64,000 bases of DNA, taken from assembly GCA_018398815.1 (NCBI GenBank), contig CM031628.1, forward strand, positions 9,648,544 to 9,712,543, read 5' to 3'. The notes under the pieces are model-generated. The model made no database searches. It saw only the letters and a program-made list of their open reading frames with translations, and was not told where the DNA came from. The stretch comes from Conus ventricosus. Taxonomy: Eukaryota > Mollusca > Gastropoda > Neogastropoda > Conidae. A program made the translations under genes and the position numbers. Positions 1 to 11,690 of this stretch are shown here, one piece after another; positions within the stretch are counted from its first letter, which is position 1, and each line of letters starts with the position of its first letter.

Positions 1-2
1 TA

Positions 3-754
3 GATTTCGATCCATCTATAGATGAAAAGCTACTCACTAAAGCCATAAAATTTGCCAACAAGTACACAGAAATATCAGAGTCAGGAATTGAAATCATTTT
101 CCATACAAAGAAAACCTTACTGCACAGTAAAAATGAAACCTGGATTAAGAGCACAAGCAGGAACTCAACTTTTGATGTTACAATAGGATCATATGATGGT
201 GCCGAAACTTGCGAACCTGTCGGACTATTCATGTTATCCAATGTTTAAAAAAAAACCTTGGAAAACAAACTGGACTGTACAGGGATTACAGCCTTGCAGC
301 TCTGAACGACAACCCTAGGAATATTGAAAATAAGAAAAAAGAATTGTGTAAAATTTTCCACAACCAAAACTTACAAATCACCATAGAAGCAAACAAAAAG
401 ATAGTGAATTACTTAGACATAACGTTAGACCTCAACCAACATACATATAAACCATACAAAAACCCAAATGATACGCCTGTTTATGTAAACATCAAAAGCA
501 ATCACCCACCCTCCATACTGAAAACAATACCTAGAGGCATAAATAAAAGACTATCTAACTTGTCATGTAATGAAACAGCATTCAACAATGCTACAGCTGA
601 ATGCCAAGAGGCGTTACATAAAAGTGTCTGCAATTATGAATTACGATACGATCCAGACAAGGATACAAACAGATGCAGAAAGAACAGGAAAAGGAAAATC
701 ATATGGTACAATCCCCCATATGATGGAAGAGTCAAAACAAACTTAGGGAAATAA
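3..754 (+). pseudogene. Reverse transcriptase C-terminal half of a Penelope-like element, frameshifted
   Basis: The first ~245 bases read in one frame from the palm region (FDPSIDEKLL, then GSYDGAETCE). The frame changes at the run of A around 247-255 and continues to a stop at 752-754. The expected catalytic YRDD box appears as YRDYS (within GLYRDYSLAALN), so one active-site Asp is lost. The minus-strand copy at 37 kb retains YRDDG at the same place. After the palm the sequence continues into the thumb-like region [10 protein letters not shown], which both copies share. A frameshift plus a mutated catalytic residue makes this an inactive relic. Confidence 0.8.
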
Positions 755-766
755 TTTTTTTTAATC

Positions 767-1380
767 TTGACATCATCTTTCCACAAATTATTTAAGATAT
801 TCAACAAAAACAACATCAAATTATCATACTCATTTATGCCGAATCTTAAAAATATCATTGATTCAGCAAATAAAATGAAAAGCAGCACAGAGAAAAATGA
901 GAGTGACGAAAGGGAATCTTGCAAGTGTACCAAAAAAGAACAGTGTCCCCTAAACAACAAATGCCTTTACAACAACGTTGTGTACCAAGCCACTGTAACA
1001 TCAGAGAACGCAGAAGAAACATATGTAGGTATCACTGAAAATCAATTCAAACCTAGATATGCAAACCATAAACAATCATTCAACAAAGAAAGATACAAAA
1101 ACCAAACAGAACTGAGTAAATACATTTGGAAACTTAAAGATAAAAACACAGACTACAACACATCTTGGAAAATCTTAAAAAGAGCAGCACCATACAATAA
1201 CATTTCAAAAAGGTGTAATCTATGCCTGACAGAGAAATACAGTATACTATGTAAACCACAATTAGCAACTTTAAATATTAGAACAGAAATGGTTAACAAA
1301 TGCAGACACAGATGGAAGTTTTTATCAGTGAACAAAATCAAAAAACACCTGCGAAGCACATGCAACACGGGGAAAAACAG
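767..1380 (+). pseudogene. GIY-YIG endonuclease domain of the Penelope-like element
   Basis: This is in the same frame as the reverse transcriptase part upstream and is separated from it by a single TAA (752-754) followed by a T-rich stretch. The order is a basic linker, a Cys cluster (CKCTKKEQCPLNNKC, a zinc-finger-like linker motif), then TYVGITENQFKPRYANH, which is the GIY-YIG core with the usual downstream Arg and His, and later LSKYIWKLK. In these elements the domain nicks the target DNA to prime reverse transcription. After about 1370 the open frame runs into a TA repeat and is no longer protein-like. Confidence 0.8.
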
Positions 1381-1384
1381 CGAC

Positions 1385-1668
<284 letters not shown>

Positions 1669-1865
1669 ACTGAACACTGAAATGTTTAATGATCAGGCCA
1701 TTGGCCAATATCATGGAGTGTCAACATGACCTTGCGGTTATTAGGTTACAAATATGTATATGCACAATATTTAACAAATACAATCAATTTAAGATATCTA
1801 ATTCGCTAAATACTGAGTGAGGATATGCAGCAGTAACGAAACAACAAGAACATAATTGTAATAAT

Positions 1866-1928
1866 GAAGAAGAAGAAGAAGAAGAAGAAGAAGAAGAAGA
1901 AGAAGAAGAAGAAGAAGAAGAAGAAGAC
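1866..1928. repeat. GAA trinucleotide repeat
   Basis: About 21 copies of GAA, followed to about 2100 by degenerate CAT/CTA/CCA-type trinucleotides. Both strands are open across the tract only because it is a triplet repeat. Confidence 0.95.
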
Positions 1929-2169
1929 GACTAGTAATCATCCTCATCATTGTCATTTCAACATCATCACCATCATCATCACAACAATACAACTACTACT
2001 AGTACTACCACTACTACCACCACCCTTACTACTGCTGCCACCACCAATAGCATTACTGCTATTACAACCACCAATGCCATATATGCAAATACTACTGCAA
2101 TAACTGTGATATTTGCTGATAACTACTGATAAGAAGCATTATAGCCCTATAATCCAGCCATCAAAAAAG

Positions 2170-2810
2170 TTACAGTAAGTCAATATATAATTTGCGTATT
2201 TTGAATGCTTTTTCAAGGTACATAGACAGTCTTGTATTTAATGAATTGTTTTCAGATGAAAGGAGCATCGTAAGTTTGAACAAAGATGGCTGACTAAAAT
2301 ATTTAGAAGGAATATACTGTTGCCTTAAGTCGTTATATAAGGGGCATTGTAAAACCAAGTGCACTTCATTCTCAGTTAGGTCGATACAAAAAGGACAAGA
2401 CAGTTCATCTTCATTCAAATTTCTTCGAAAACGGCACTTGTGTACTTTTGGTGGAGATACTCCAAGTCTTAATCTAATCAAACTTATTCTGGCCTTCAAG
2501 TGATTTACATTAATCGATAAGGAGATAGTGCTAATTCACTCTTAACCGTTCTAAAGAATTGAAAACGTTCACTTTGCAATGTGTCTGTGGACCACTTCTG
2601 TTTAAATTCGTTGATAATGGTAGTTTGTAGTGAACAGATAAATATTTTTATGTTTCCCACTCCTTGATTTTCCCATACCTCGCCAAACCCATGCCTATAA
2701 AGGAAAAAACATATTGTAGAAGCCCATGTGTTTTTATTATTATTATGATAATGTAGCAACATTTGATAAGCTTTGTATGGTAAACGATGACTGGGCATTT
2801 GCAAAATTCT
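2170..2810 (-). pseudogene. LINE-type retrotransposon ORF2 C-terminal fragment
   Basis: Two minus-strand open segments (2505-2804, then 2170-2499) read as one protein with a frame break near 2500. The first part contains RHGFGEVWENQGVG. The second ends in a Cys-His knuckle, CPFC-x(8)-EVHLVLQCP, followed by YNDLRQQYI. That knuckle and its hydrophobic tail are typical of the extreme C-terminus of non-LTR retrotransposon polyproteins in invertebrates and fish. No reverse transcriptase palm is present, so this is a 5'-truncated copy. Clade not assigned. Confidence 0.65.
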
Positions 2811-3594
2811 TAATCATCGCCAACATCAGTGAATACCTTTCAAAATTCAGCTCCAAGTTATCAGTTACACCTTTTTTTTTTGGTGTGAGGGAAAAGAAAT
2901 GAGGAAATGAAGGGGAAATGCTTACTGCTTATATGAAAGTTCTCAGCTGATACAAACTATCATACTAAAACTGATCCAATTACTCATTTTGTCTTCCGTC
3001 AGCCCATTTCGAGGTGTACCGACGAACCCTCTGTTCCGGATCTACTAACTTTGTCATGAATAGATCGGAATGTTCTCTGGCATGATGGCTTTGTGGTCGG
3101 AACATATGACTTCGAATCTGAAAGTTGCCTGTTCTGACACTGGCAAAGGCTGAGCATGTGAAGTATGGAGTAAGAGTTTTTCATAAAATGTGCATAATTC
3201 AATTCTGCACAGATGCGGTCAGCATTCTAAGTTCTGAACTGATTGTAATGTTCCGCATGATCCTAAGGTAGTCAAACAGTGAACGTTGTCTTGGCTGAAC
3301 ATGTTTTACCGTTAAATCTAACAAAGGATGGCCTGAAATAAAAAAAAAAAACAGCTGGTAAAATTTTACAGGAAATGATAATTTTCATTCTAAAAAAGGA
3401 TCTTTCACAACTGCGAGAGATACGAACGAAGCGATATACCACTACATAGTCCGTCCTCGCTTCCTTAGGATCTGCACGACGTTCGCCGTACTTTGAGTTG
3501 TTCTGTCCCTCGTACGCACTAAGAATGTCTTTCAAAGAGAAAATTGAAGAAATTCAGTGTACAATAGTAAGAGAAAGCCGCTTTTCCCCCCGTC
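2811..3594. other. No recognised gene; weak possible exon on the minus strand
   Basis: Mostly unique AT-rich sequence. On the minus strand around 3446-3530 there is a GC-richer stretch preceded by a pyrimidine tract ending in AAAG and followed by a GTAGTG. It could be a short exon reading LKDILSAYEGQNN, but upstream of the tract the same frame reaches a stop at once. I do not recognise the peptide, so this is only a possible exon. Confidence 0.25.
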
Positions 3595-4015
3595 TGGTTT
3601 TCCATGCTACTTTAGTGGCATTGCACCCTCTCTGATCATCCCAGCTCCCAATCCACAGCCACTGCCTGGCTTGTGCTCAAGCCCATCACTGGCAGGCCAC
3701 AGCCACTGCCTGGCTTGTGCTCAAGCCCATCACTGGCAGGCCACAGCCACTGCCTGGCTTGTGCTCAAGCCCATCACTGGCAGGCCACAGGAACCATCAC
3801 GGTAAAGTCGTCAAAAGTCGGCCCTCCACAGGTGACATTGCACTGCTGCCGAGTCACTTCAGTGATGTTCAGAGCTACACCACCTGCTAAGTCTCCAACT
3901 GATGACAATAATTGCTTAGTCGCAGAGCCAGCGGGAGTAGGCTTCCCCTCAAGGGGGCCTCACCTTGCTGCATCAAACCACGGCTTGAGCTCCATGGTGA
4001 ACCAAAAATTTCTGC
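3595..4015. repeat. Dispersed repeat copy A with an internal 44-bp minisatellite
   Basis: This segment shares blocks in order with 7245-7515: TAGTGGCATTGCACC near one end, a CCACAGCC(A) block in the middle, and GACAATAATTGCTTAGTC near the other end. Copy A has an extra tandem array of a 44-bp unit, 3659-3702, 3703-3746 and 3747-3790, nearly identical between units. On the minus strand part of it is open and reads CNVTCGGPTFDDFT. That might be an old immunoglobulin-like exon, but the second copy does not keep that frame, so I annotate a dispersed repeat. Confidence 0.6.
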
Positions 4016-4177
4016 TTTGAAGGCATACGTGCCTGCCACTGAAAGAAATCGAAATTACTGCAAGATCAATACGGAATAAAACTTATGCAGCGGCTGGAGG
4101 TAGACAATAAGAGATAATGCCTTACTACCGCGGTGATACTGACATAAATATGTACCTATAAACTCTGGTATTTGACT

Positions 4178-4180
<3 letters not shown>

Positions 4181-4250
<70 letters not shown>
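4181..4250. repeat. CA dinucleotide repeat
   Basis: About 35 CA units, ending in an ACACACAT variant. The apparent open frames on both strands are repeat artefacts. Confidence 0.95.
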
Positions 4251-4251
<1 letters not shown>

Positions 4252-4547
4252 CACACACATGCACCCTTTTCCTTCTCACACAAGTTCCCTCTTGATGAAG
4301 ACAGTTTCTCTCACATTTTCCGCGTTCAAAGTGATTGTATGTTGTCCAATATACTTATGTGTGTTGCCTGTGCACTTCATAGATTTCATTCCTTTGCCTT
4401 TTAGCACCAACAAATAAGCTGTATTACTGGTTTTATGATGAAACAGCGTCAGCAAAAGCGTTGCCATTTTTAAAGGGAGGTAAGCTTCACATGGTTGATC
4501 TAACCGTAATCTCTGAACGCTCTGACTGGAGATTGTCATGAGCAAAA

Positions 4548-5600
4548 TTGATGGGAAGAAATGACCAGAAGTGCTTCCAACTTTCCAATGTGCCACTTCC
4601 AAGGTTGCGGACAGATACACGCATTCTACAAGAAGATCTAAACGCTTTACAAGAGTGGGAAAGAACTTGGAAAATGGAATTTAATCCCCAGAAGTGCCAA
4701 GTGTTGCGTATATGCAATAAACGCTCACCAACTAGATCAGAATATTCTATTCACAATACTATTCTTAAAGAAACCAATGCTGCAAAATATTTAGGCGTGA
4801 TTATAGATAGTCGTCTCAAATGGAAAGAACATTACAATTTAGTATGTAAGAAAGCAAATAACATCTTAGCTTTCTTATACAGGAATATCAACGACTGCCC
4901 CCAAAAGGTTAAGGACGGCTGCTACAAAAACTGGTTAGACCAGTACTGGAATATGGTTGCTCAGTCTAGGATCCTTACCATCTAAAGAACATTGATAACC
5001 TCGAAAAGATTCAGAAGAGAGCAGCACGGTTCGTAACGGGGAACCACATCAGAGAAAAGGGGACTACTAGGAAGAACATGAGGAAACTAGAATGGAAACC
5101 CTTAGAAGAGAGAAGAGCTTTTATTAAACCTAATATCTTCTTCATATGCAGAGCTAAATTAACTGATATCCCAATGGGACAACTAGTATTGAATAAAAGT
5201 AGCACCAGGAGTGGCAGTCAATCTTATGTCATACCTGCATCAAATTTGACAGCCATTTACATTCATTTTATCCTAGTTCTGTACGGCTGTGGAACTCACT
5301 GCCGGGTGCCATCAAGATTGCCACAAATGCAGTCTCATTTAAAAATCAAATTGATACGACAGTCTTGAGATCTGCATATTGACTGATTTTTTCCATTTTA
5401 ACTTCCCCAGATATTTTATGGTTACCTGGGCCTGAATCTGGCAATTGCTTTTAACGTTTTTGTGTGTGACCCCTTGTTGCCAAATTTTGCTCCAGGGGCC
5501 AACAGGCTGAGTCGAACTTTATTTCATTTTTAACATGCGCGCTGGTGACCTACTCGTTTTTGAGTTAACCAGTCTTTTAGGAAGAAGAAGAAGAAGAGAT
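4548..5600 (+). pseudogene. LINE (jockey/CR1-like) reverse transcriptase 3' end with GAA tail
   Basis: From about 4602 the frame reads LQEDLNALQEWERTWKMEFN, then KCQVLRI and KYLGVIIDSRLKWKEH. This is the region after the reverse transcriptase catalytic box in jockey-like non-LTR elements. The upstream FADD box is missing, so the copy is 5'-truncated. The frame breaks at about 4983 and resumes around 5078 (MRKLEWKPLEERRAFIK), the usual C-terminal region. A noncoding 3' UTR follows, ending in GAAGAAGAAGAAGAAG (5581-5596), which fits the simple-repeat tail of such elements. Confidence 0.75.
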
Positions 5601-5817
5601 CCAGCCAATGCTTGAAACCAAGTGTCTGGACTCTTCATGCCCCGAAACGTACTAGCCTGTGGGTGATGTTACAGCACTACTACCTTGCTTGTGTCTGGCT
5701 GAGGAGATTCACTGCTGCCAAAGAGTTCCTCTTGGTACCCCTACGGCCTATTCTCTTGAGGATCAGCGCCACCCATAAGGAAAAGGAAAGACAAGCCAGG
5801 CAGGACCAGCTACTCAC

Positions 5818-6042
5818 ATCGTCTGAACAGAAGGAAACCGCAAATGCCCAGCACAGCCCCGCCTATGATGATGACGATGATCGTGGAGATGACGATGCCA
5901 GGGATATGACTGCCGCTTTCCTCTTCCTCTTCATCGCCCTTCTCGCCATCGTCAGATGGTGTGACAAAAAAGGGCCCTCTGGTGGTGGGAAAGGAGGTCT
6001 TGTCAAGGGGAGTAACTGTGGTCCACACCGTTCCTGGTGAAA
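5818..6042 (-). CDS. Candidate exon: stalk plus transmembrane segment of a receptor-like protein
   Basis: On the minus strand, an AAGTGCAG acceptor (6043-6050) precedes 225 bases ending at a strong GTGAGT donor (817-812). The peptide is a Thr/Ser/Pro-rich stalk (GTVWTTVTPLDKTSFPTTR), an acidic patch (DEEEEES), then a hydrophobic span beginning IPGIVISTIIVIIIGGAVLG and ending with the stop-transfer residues FRRC. Entry and exit phases are both 1. The upstream neighbour at 6666-6832 ends in phase 1, so the two splice in frame. It looks like the membrane-anchoring exon of a type I surface protein. No gene name can be given, and the rest of the gene was not found. Confidence 0.5.
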
Positions 6043-6389
6043 CTGCACTTGACAAACGTGAAGAGCTTCAGTTATTTGGGTCATTCAGTTGAGTGGTGGT
6101 TGTTTGGCTGGTTGGTTGATTGCTTGGTTGGTTGAATTAATACTTGACTGGCTAATGACTGGCTGTTTGTTGACTCGCTTGTGTATCTGGTGGGATTGGT
6201 TGGATTCTGACCGCCTCCCTCCTCCATTCCATCTCCCCCACTCCATACTCTTCATCCTCTTTTTCTTGTTTCTGGTTTTGTTTGGCTTGGTTACAGTTTT
6301 ACAGCAGCCAAAAGCAAACCTATCTATTTGAGAAAAAAAGTCCACACCCCATATGAAGGCTTGTTGCTGCTTGTTTATTTGCAGTGTAG

Positions 6390-6496
<107 letters not shown>

Positions 6497-6665
6497 CATG
6501 AGTGCATATGTGTGGGTACGTGTGTGTGTAAGCTCACGTGCGTGTTAGCATATTTGGCCATGAGTGTTGTTTTAACTACTTAATGTGTGTGTGCTTTTGC
6601 ATAATGTGCGTGTGCATGCGCGCATTTTTTGGCTTCATATTCTAATGTGCATGATAGGCACCAAC

Positions 6666-6832
6666 CGTGAACGACCATAAACTCGACGCCGAATATGACG
6701 TCATCCGAGCCAGCATTATTGCCAATGGTCAGCCGCCACATGCCCCGATTGCTTGACGTCATTTTGGGCACGCTCAGGATCAGCCTCATGTCAGGGGGGG
6801 GGGGGGGGGGGTGCCCTGAAGTCTCTACGTAG
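6666..6832 (-). CDS. Candidate exon: end of an immunoglobulin-like domain
   Basis: On the minus strand the region is bounded by a TTCTCTGTAG acceptor (833-842) and a CACG/GTTGG donor at 666/665. The peptide contains MRLILSVPKMTSSNRGMWRL and then IGNNAGSDDV. This resembles the F and G strands of an Ig-like domain in which the usual Y-x-C is replaced by W-x-L, followed by the N-x-x-G turn. The phases match the downstream stalk/transmembrane exon. A G17-type homopolymer (6797-6813, a poly-Pro run on this strand) makes the 5' part uncertain. The likely role is in a surface receptor; the family is unassigned. Confidence 0.4.
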
Positions 6833-6847
6833 CTACAGAGAAAATGG

Positions 6848-6943
<96 letters not shown>

Positions 6944-7047
6944 GCGCGCGCGCGTGCGCACACCATCTTCTTTCATTCTACCCAGTTGTGTCTGTCCCCA
7001 CCTCCCCCTCCCTCCCTCATCCCTCTCTCTCTCTGTCTGTCTGTCTG

Positions 7048-7111
<64 letters not shown>
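6797..7111. repeat. Compound low-complexity tract: poly-G, CA, CG, CT
   Basis: In order: a G homopolymer (about 6797-6811), CA repeat (about 6848-6928), CG repeat (about 6929-6956), then after 65 bases a CTGT/CT tract (about 7022-7111). All open frames here are repeat artefacts. Confidence 0.95.
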
Positions 7112-7115
<4 letters not shown>

Positions 7116-7244
7116 GGGATGTGTGTGTCTAACTACTCAACTTTTGTTTACAAGCAACAGTGGATAGTTGATAGATTTACCATGCCTTCAGCTCAGCTAG
7201 ACTTAAAGAGTGGAGAGTAATTACTTTTTCACTGTCCATGTTCT

Positions 7245-7515
7245 GTTTCACTTCAGTGGCATTGCACCCACACCATTCATTCCAACCTCTTGTCCACAGC
7301 CACAGCCTGGCCTGTTCTGCCACAGACCTGGCACCACCAGTCCACAGGAAGCAAGCAATGTTGTCATGAGACAACCCACCAGAGGAGACACTGTACCACT
7401 GCTGAGTCACTTTGGTGTTCAGTGGTGTCTGTTCTGATCCAACATACACAGGACACCACTTACTAAGACCCCTACTGACAGCAATAATTGCTTAGTCATG
7501 GAGCCGCTCGCTCTC
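7245..7515. repeat. Dispersed repeat copy B
   Basis: Second copy of the repeat at 3595-4015, without the 44-bp tandem expansion. Shared landmarks are CAGTGGCATTGCACC (about 7254), CCACAGCC near 7297, CTGCTGAGTCACTT (about 7399) and GACAGCAATAATTGCTTAGTC (about 7478). The two copies have the same orientation and length apart from the minisatellite. Confidence 0.6.
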
Positions 7516-10185
7516 CTCAAACCGATGTAAACTTCAGTTGCCACTCAAAAACCTCGCCTGGGGCACGTGAAACTTGTTGAGCCAGTGTTTTAAGATGACA
7601 GATCAAATTCCGCTGTACTAACTCAAACGATTACTTCTATTCTGCATGCATATCAAAGGGAGGATGTGACAGTTTTGAATGTGAAGGGATGATTTAGCCA
7701 TTGCCTCTGTAAAGAAAGCGTCGCGCTTTTTTTGGTAACTGAAAATTCATCTTCCTTTTATACATTTAAGACGTCTTCTTCTCTAAGAACATCAATGGTT
7801 TATATTTTACATTTCTTGATTTTACAAGACATATTGCATTTCTTGATTTTGTATGTCAAACATATTGCATCTCGTGATTTTGTATGTTTGGTGAAAAATG
7901 TTGAAGACATTTTTATATGAATTATCTATTGGGTGAAAAAAAAACCCTGCAAACTTGCAGTTCACCAAACAATTTAGGAAATCAGGTGGCATAGTACACA
8001 TGCAAATTCAACCTCATCATTCATAAACTCAATACAGGAAATGAAAATGCTTGCATATGTCTTTTTGACAGTTATATGGTTGTCTGAAAAATGTTGTATG
8101 TATGTGTGTCCTTGCGATTCCTAAAGTTTCTCTTTTTTTATACACACTGAAACTATGATCATGCTGTATCTGCACTGGAGAACTGTTTGACATTTTGATT
8201 AAACCTGATGGCGCTGACTTTATTGTTTATGGTGATTTAAACAGTCGACCCTCAAATTTATCTCAATCTTAGTCAGACAGTGGCGTCGAGCGTCAATTCA
8301 TGCATTACTCCCAAGATCCTTTTCTGGACTCGTTTGGTAGATCTTTGTTACAATTGTGCACTGCCCTTGATTTGACTGTTTGTGTTTGATTGTGTAACGT
8401 CAATTCGAATGGTTGCAGCACAATATTGGTGAACACAGAAACAGTGCTAATATTTTTGTCAATGATGTTTATGTGTCTATTTTTTAATGTCTGTGAATTA
8501 TACTTTTTTGAAAATTGAATCCAAACTTGTTGTTTTGTCAAATGCCCTAAAGTAAGTTTCCAGCAAGCGCGTCATATTAAACAAAACAGCAGCAACAACA
8601 AAAGGACTAGTGATCGCAGTAATCTTCATGTGATGGATTTGTTTTTGTATTGATCACAGTCAAGATTTCTATTGTAAATTCTGTGAAGTAAATGTCCACA
8701 TACGTCGAAAACAGCTACGGAAGCGATTAATGTAAATGTCCACGAAGCTCTCGTTATGTTTAACAGCTGTATGTAACAGTGTGCTTGTTAAAGTACTTAA
8801 CACACTATTTCACACGGACACTTTTATCCAAAGAGTGGTGGAAATCCATTCTATTCCAATGTATGAGAAAGACAACAAAACACGTATCTTTAATAAAGCA
8901 TACAGTGATATCATTAATTAAAAGTTACGGGAATAGACAAAACGTAACTCTACTAGCGGACACCAAACTGGTTTTAAGTATAGATATTCAATAGTTGACC
9001 ATATATTAACAAAACTGTTTTCATTTAATCGAAAACTATACGTGGTCTTTAGAAATTTTGAAAAGGCTTTTGATTAAACATTTAGACATTATTGTGGCCT
9101 GTTTTAATGAATCATATAATAAGAAGTAAGCCATTTAAATTTGTTAAGAGAATGGAATGTATAAGGCACTTAAAACAGGAATCTAATGTGGAGATAAACG
9201 CACTGAATTACTTTATTAACTGTACAAGAAAGTGAAAATGAGATGTCTGTGGTCCTGTTTTGTTTTTGGAATCTATTAATGATCTAGCGATGGAGTATTT
9301 AGAAACGAGTGGTTTATATTCGGTACCTTTGAATTATTTATTCTATTGCTGCCTAGCAACACATCTCTACTATGTGAAACAGTTGTCAGATCATGGACAC
9401 AATCCAATAATTTAGAGAATTATGTATGTAGATTGCAATTAAGAGTTAATATAAAAATTACATCATTGCGCTTAAGAAAGGGGGTTATCTGGCAGATAGG
9501 GAAAGTGTGTGCATTATGGCGTTATTATGCCAGTCAGATCTTAGAAATATCGTGGAATACGTGTCCCTATACACCTAAATTTTGTAGCTGCATGTAGGGA
9601 TTTTTCAAGTAAAGAATGTTGAGCATGTTATTAGGAAACAGTTTGTGCTCATAGCAACTCTCTGGAGGCTTTGTCGAAATATTTGACACCCAAGCAAAGC
9701 CCTGTCATGCAAAATGGTTCAGAGTTGTAGAGGTTGGACAGAAAAGCTGCCATGCATTGTGAGTCAGTGCAGCAACTAGGGATTAATATTTTCTGATCAG
9801 TAGAAGTAAGAACACCAAATGATTCAGTTTATGGAGAAATGAATGGGTGTCCAATGGAGATGCTTCTGTCATTGGTTGAAACTCTTACACTTGCATGATA
9901 ATAAGCTGAAATATAAAGTTTAAGATATGTTACGTGATTTATATAGCAGAGGAAGCACTGGATGTCCAACAATCGATTATATTGGTGTGTACTTGGATTT
10001 GGACACCTATGGACATATCAAGGTGGATTAACATATTGTATGATCATTTTGCTGAAGACTAATACATTGTTGACACCAAGAGTGGGAAGCTCATTTTCTG
10101 ACAAGTGACATATTTGATCAATATAGCACTCTTCTCAGTGTGTATGTCTCAACACTCATTGAGGCAAATAAAAAAAAATCATAAA
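7516..10185. other. No recognised feature (about 2.7 kb of AT-rich unique sequence)
   Basis: Only short open frames with no family resemblance, no clear splice-bounded exon and no long repeat. I see nothing I can annotate here. Confidence 0.6.
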
Positions 10186-10495
10186 GCGTGCTTCACATGT
10201 CGTCCAAGTGGTCAAAAGGTCTAAGGTTCAAAGCCAGGTTTGGTCCAGAATTTTGTCCTTCTTGTACAGCATCCAGTCAGCACACGTAAAAGAACCCACA
10301 GCAGCACGAGCAAAATTCTGCAGACAAAAGCCATTGACATAAGGAAAAACAGTAACAACCCATGTAGGAAAGTATAGGTGGCTCTGAACCATAGGTGGCT
10401 CTCTATTTCAGAGCAGTCTGACTTTCATGTGGAACATTTCCATTGTGACTACAAAATGAAATCCCATCCCATCCAATCCAATCCAACATCCTGGT
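10186..10495 (+). mobile_element. Degenerate tRNA-derived SINE
   Basis: The segment begins with a tRNA-like head (GTCCAAGTGGTCAAAAGG, then a decayed B box AAGGTTCAAAGCCAGG). The body includes AAAAGAACCCACAGCAGCA and CAAAATTCTGCAGACAAAAG, and it ends with a short TCCCATCCAATCC-type tail. The body block around CTGCAGACAAAAGCCA recurs at 17040-17060, so both belong to one SINE family. Confidence 0.6.
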
Positions 10496-10712
10496 TTAGT
10501 GAAGAGTAAGTAGTTTGAATAAATTAATTAAAAATATACTTTTTAGATAAGCCCAGGATTCATCCCAGATTGCTTTTCGTTCACTTAACCATAATTTGTC
10601 AAAATGACTTGCTTTTTTCCAGGTTTACTTAAGGGCATGACTCTGCTGTGTGAAACATAGTAGTTGAAAAATGACTGATAGTTTTATGATTTGATGTTTT
10701 GTTTATTTTCAG

Positions 10713-10833
10713 GGGTGTTTTGCCTGATCATCCAGATAGTGAGGATGAATACAGTCTCAGCTCTAGGCATCATGAAAGACCTGATATACACAGGCAACTT
10801 TCTGAACAAGATGATTCATCTGAACATGGCATG
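10713..10833 (+). CDS. Candidate exon 1 of an acidic Ser-rich protein
   Basis: A TTTGTTTATTTTCAG acceptor (698-712) precedes 121 bases that end at an ATG/GTAGGC donor. The peptide reads GVLPDHPDSEDEYSLSSRHH and ends in SEQDDSSEHGM; it is rich in Ser, Asp, Glu and His and looks disordered. One base completes a codon at the start and the exon ends on a codon boundary, so it joins 12603-12745 in frame. A run of about 22 G directly follows the donor and probably disturbs assembly. I do not recognise the family. Confidence 0.5.
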
Positions 10834-10852
10834 GTAGGCGCTTTTTTTGAGG

Positions 10853-10874
10853 GGGGGGGGGGGGGGGGGGGGGG
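10853..10874. repeat. Poly-G homopolymer
   Basis: About 22 consecutive G just inside the intron that follows the exon at 10713-10833. Confidence 0.95.
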
Positions 10875-11158
10875 TCCTCCAACCTCTAATTTTTTCCCAC
10901 TTTTTTGTGGGGCCTCCAGCTTCCTATTTTTTCCCCACTCCCCTTTTTTATCCTCCAGTTTCTCACACATCACGCATAGTCTGTGTGTTTTACTACCGTG
11001 GACAGTCAAATGCGAACTTTAATGTTTTAGCGTTTGGTATAAAGGTGTCTGGGTTCATTAATGGTATACGTTTTGGGTGTGCTGACACTCTCATTGTTAT
11101 ATTTACTGTTTATACCAACAATGACAACAAGAAAAAACAATCAACCCAATTGGTGAAA

Positions 11159-11690
11159 CTAATTTTTCCTTTCATATTTGACAAACTTCGAACTCCATGT
11201 TCGCCTTAAAAAAATCATCTTTAGCCGATTGTCTTTTGAAGATACTGATACATATTTTTGCGATAAGTATGATATGATAATATCATATATAATTGAAATG
11301 ACCTTAAATATAATTGAAATGACCTTAAAGATTACTAGAGTTTTCAAAGTCAAATGATATGTTTGTATTAGATAATTTAGATGAGCACCAGTTTCTATCA
11401 ATTTTATTTTGTTCAGTAAATCTCCAAAGGTTGAATACATTAGGACACTCACAAAAAAAATGTTCTAGCAAATCAACTGTATCATTACAGAGTGAACATT
11501 TGTTCGTTTCTATAACTTTCATTTTGTTGAGCATGATATTAGTCGGGTGTATGTAAAGTAATATTTTCAAGTGTAATACTCTAAACCTTGCTTCTTTGGT
11601 AATGGTGTGGGTTTGCTGATTTGTCGATTTGTTTACATCAAAATCAAACTTTCTGTTCCAGAAAAGGAATGCGGTTGGTACTGGCATTTC
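11159..11690 (-). pseudogene. LINE-type retrotransposon ORF2 C-terminal fragment
   Basis: The minus-strand frame contains EARFRVLHLKILLYIHPTN, then KCSLCNDTVDLLEHFFCECP and VFNLW. This is the C-terminal Cys-His knuckle (C-x2-C-x(7)-H-x(4)-C) of a non-LTR retrotransposon. No catalytic reverse transcriptase motif is seen. It is a different family from the fragment at 2170-2810, since the knuckle spacing and flanks differ. A direct repeat of TATAATTGAAATGACCTTAA at 11288-11330 lies near its 3' end. Confidence 0.65.

Larger units (their letters stand above)
1..1380 (+). mobile_element. Penelope-like retroelement remnant, truncated by the window edge
   Basis: This is the 3' half of a Penelope-like element. 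It holds the end of a reverse transcriptase followed by a Cys-rich linker and a GIY-YIG type endonuclease. It is the same family as the minus-strand copy at 35.9-38.9 kb: the two share the stretch around LAALN(D/N)NPR, the linker CTKKEQCPL and the endonuclease stretch ITEN. The element continues beyond base 1. It runs directly into TA microsatellites at about 1388 and no terminal repeat or hammerhead ribozyme is visible on that side. Family assignment is firm; the subfamily is not settled. Confidence 0.85.

Noticed and set aside
1864..2103. Poly-Lys protein encoded by GAA repeats
   Set aside because: Pure microsatellite; both strands are open for trivial reasons.
6696..6761. Two TGACGTCA palindromes 58 bp apart, promoter-like
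   Set aside because: They fall inside the candidate Ig-like exon and are explained by codon content (Asp-Val and similar); no other promoter feature nearby.
7020..7220. Open frames across CA, CG and CT repeats as Thr/His or Leu/Ser-rich proteins
   Set aside because: Low-complexity artefacts without start context or flanking coding signal.
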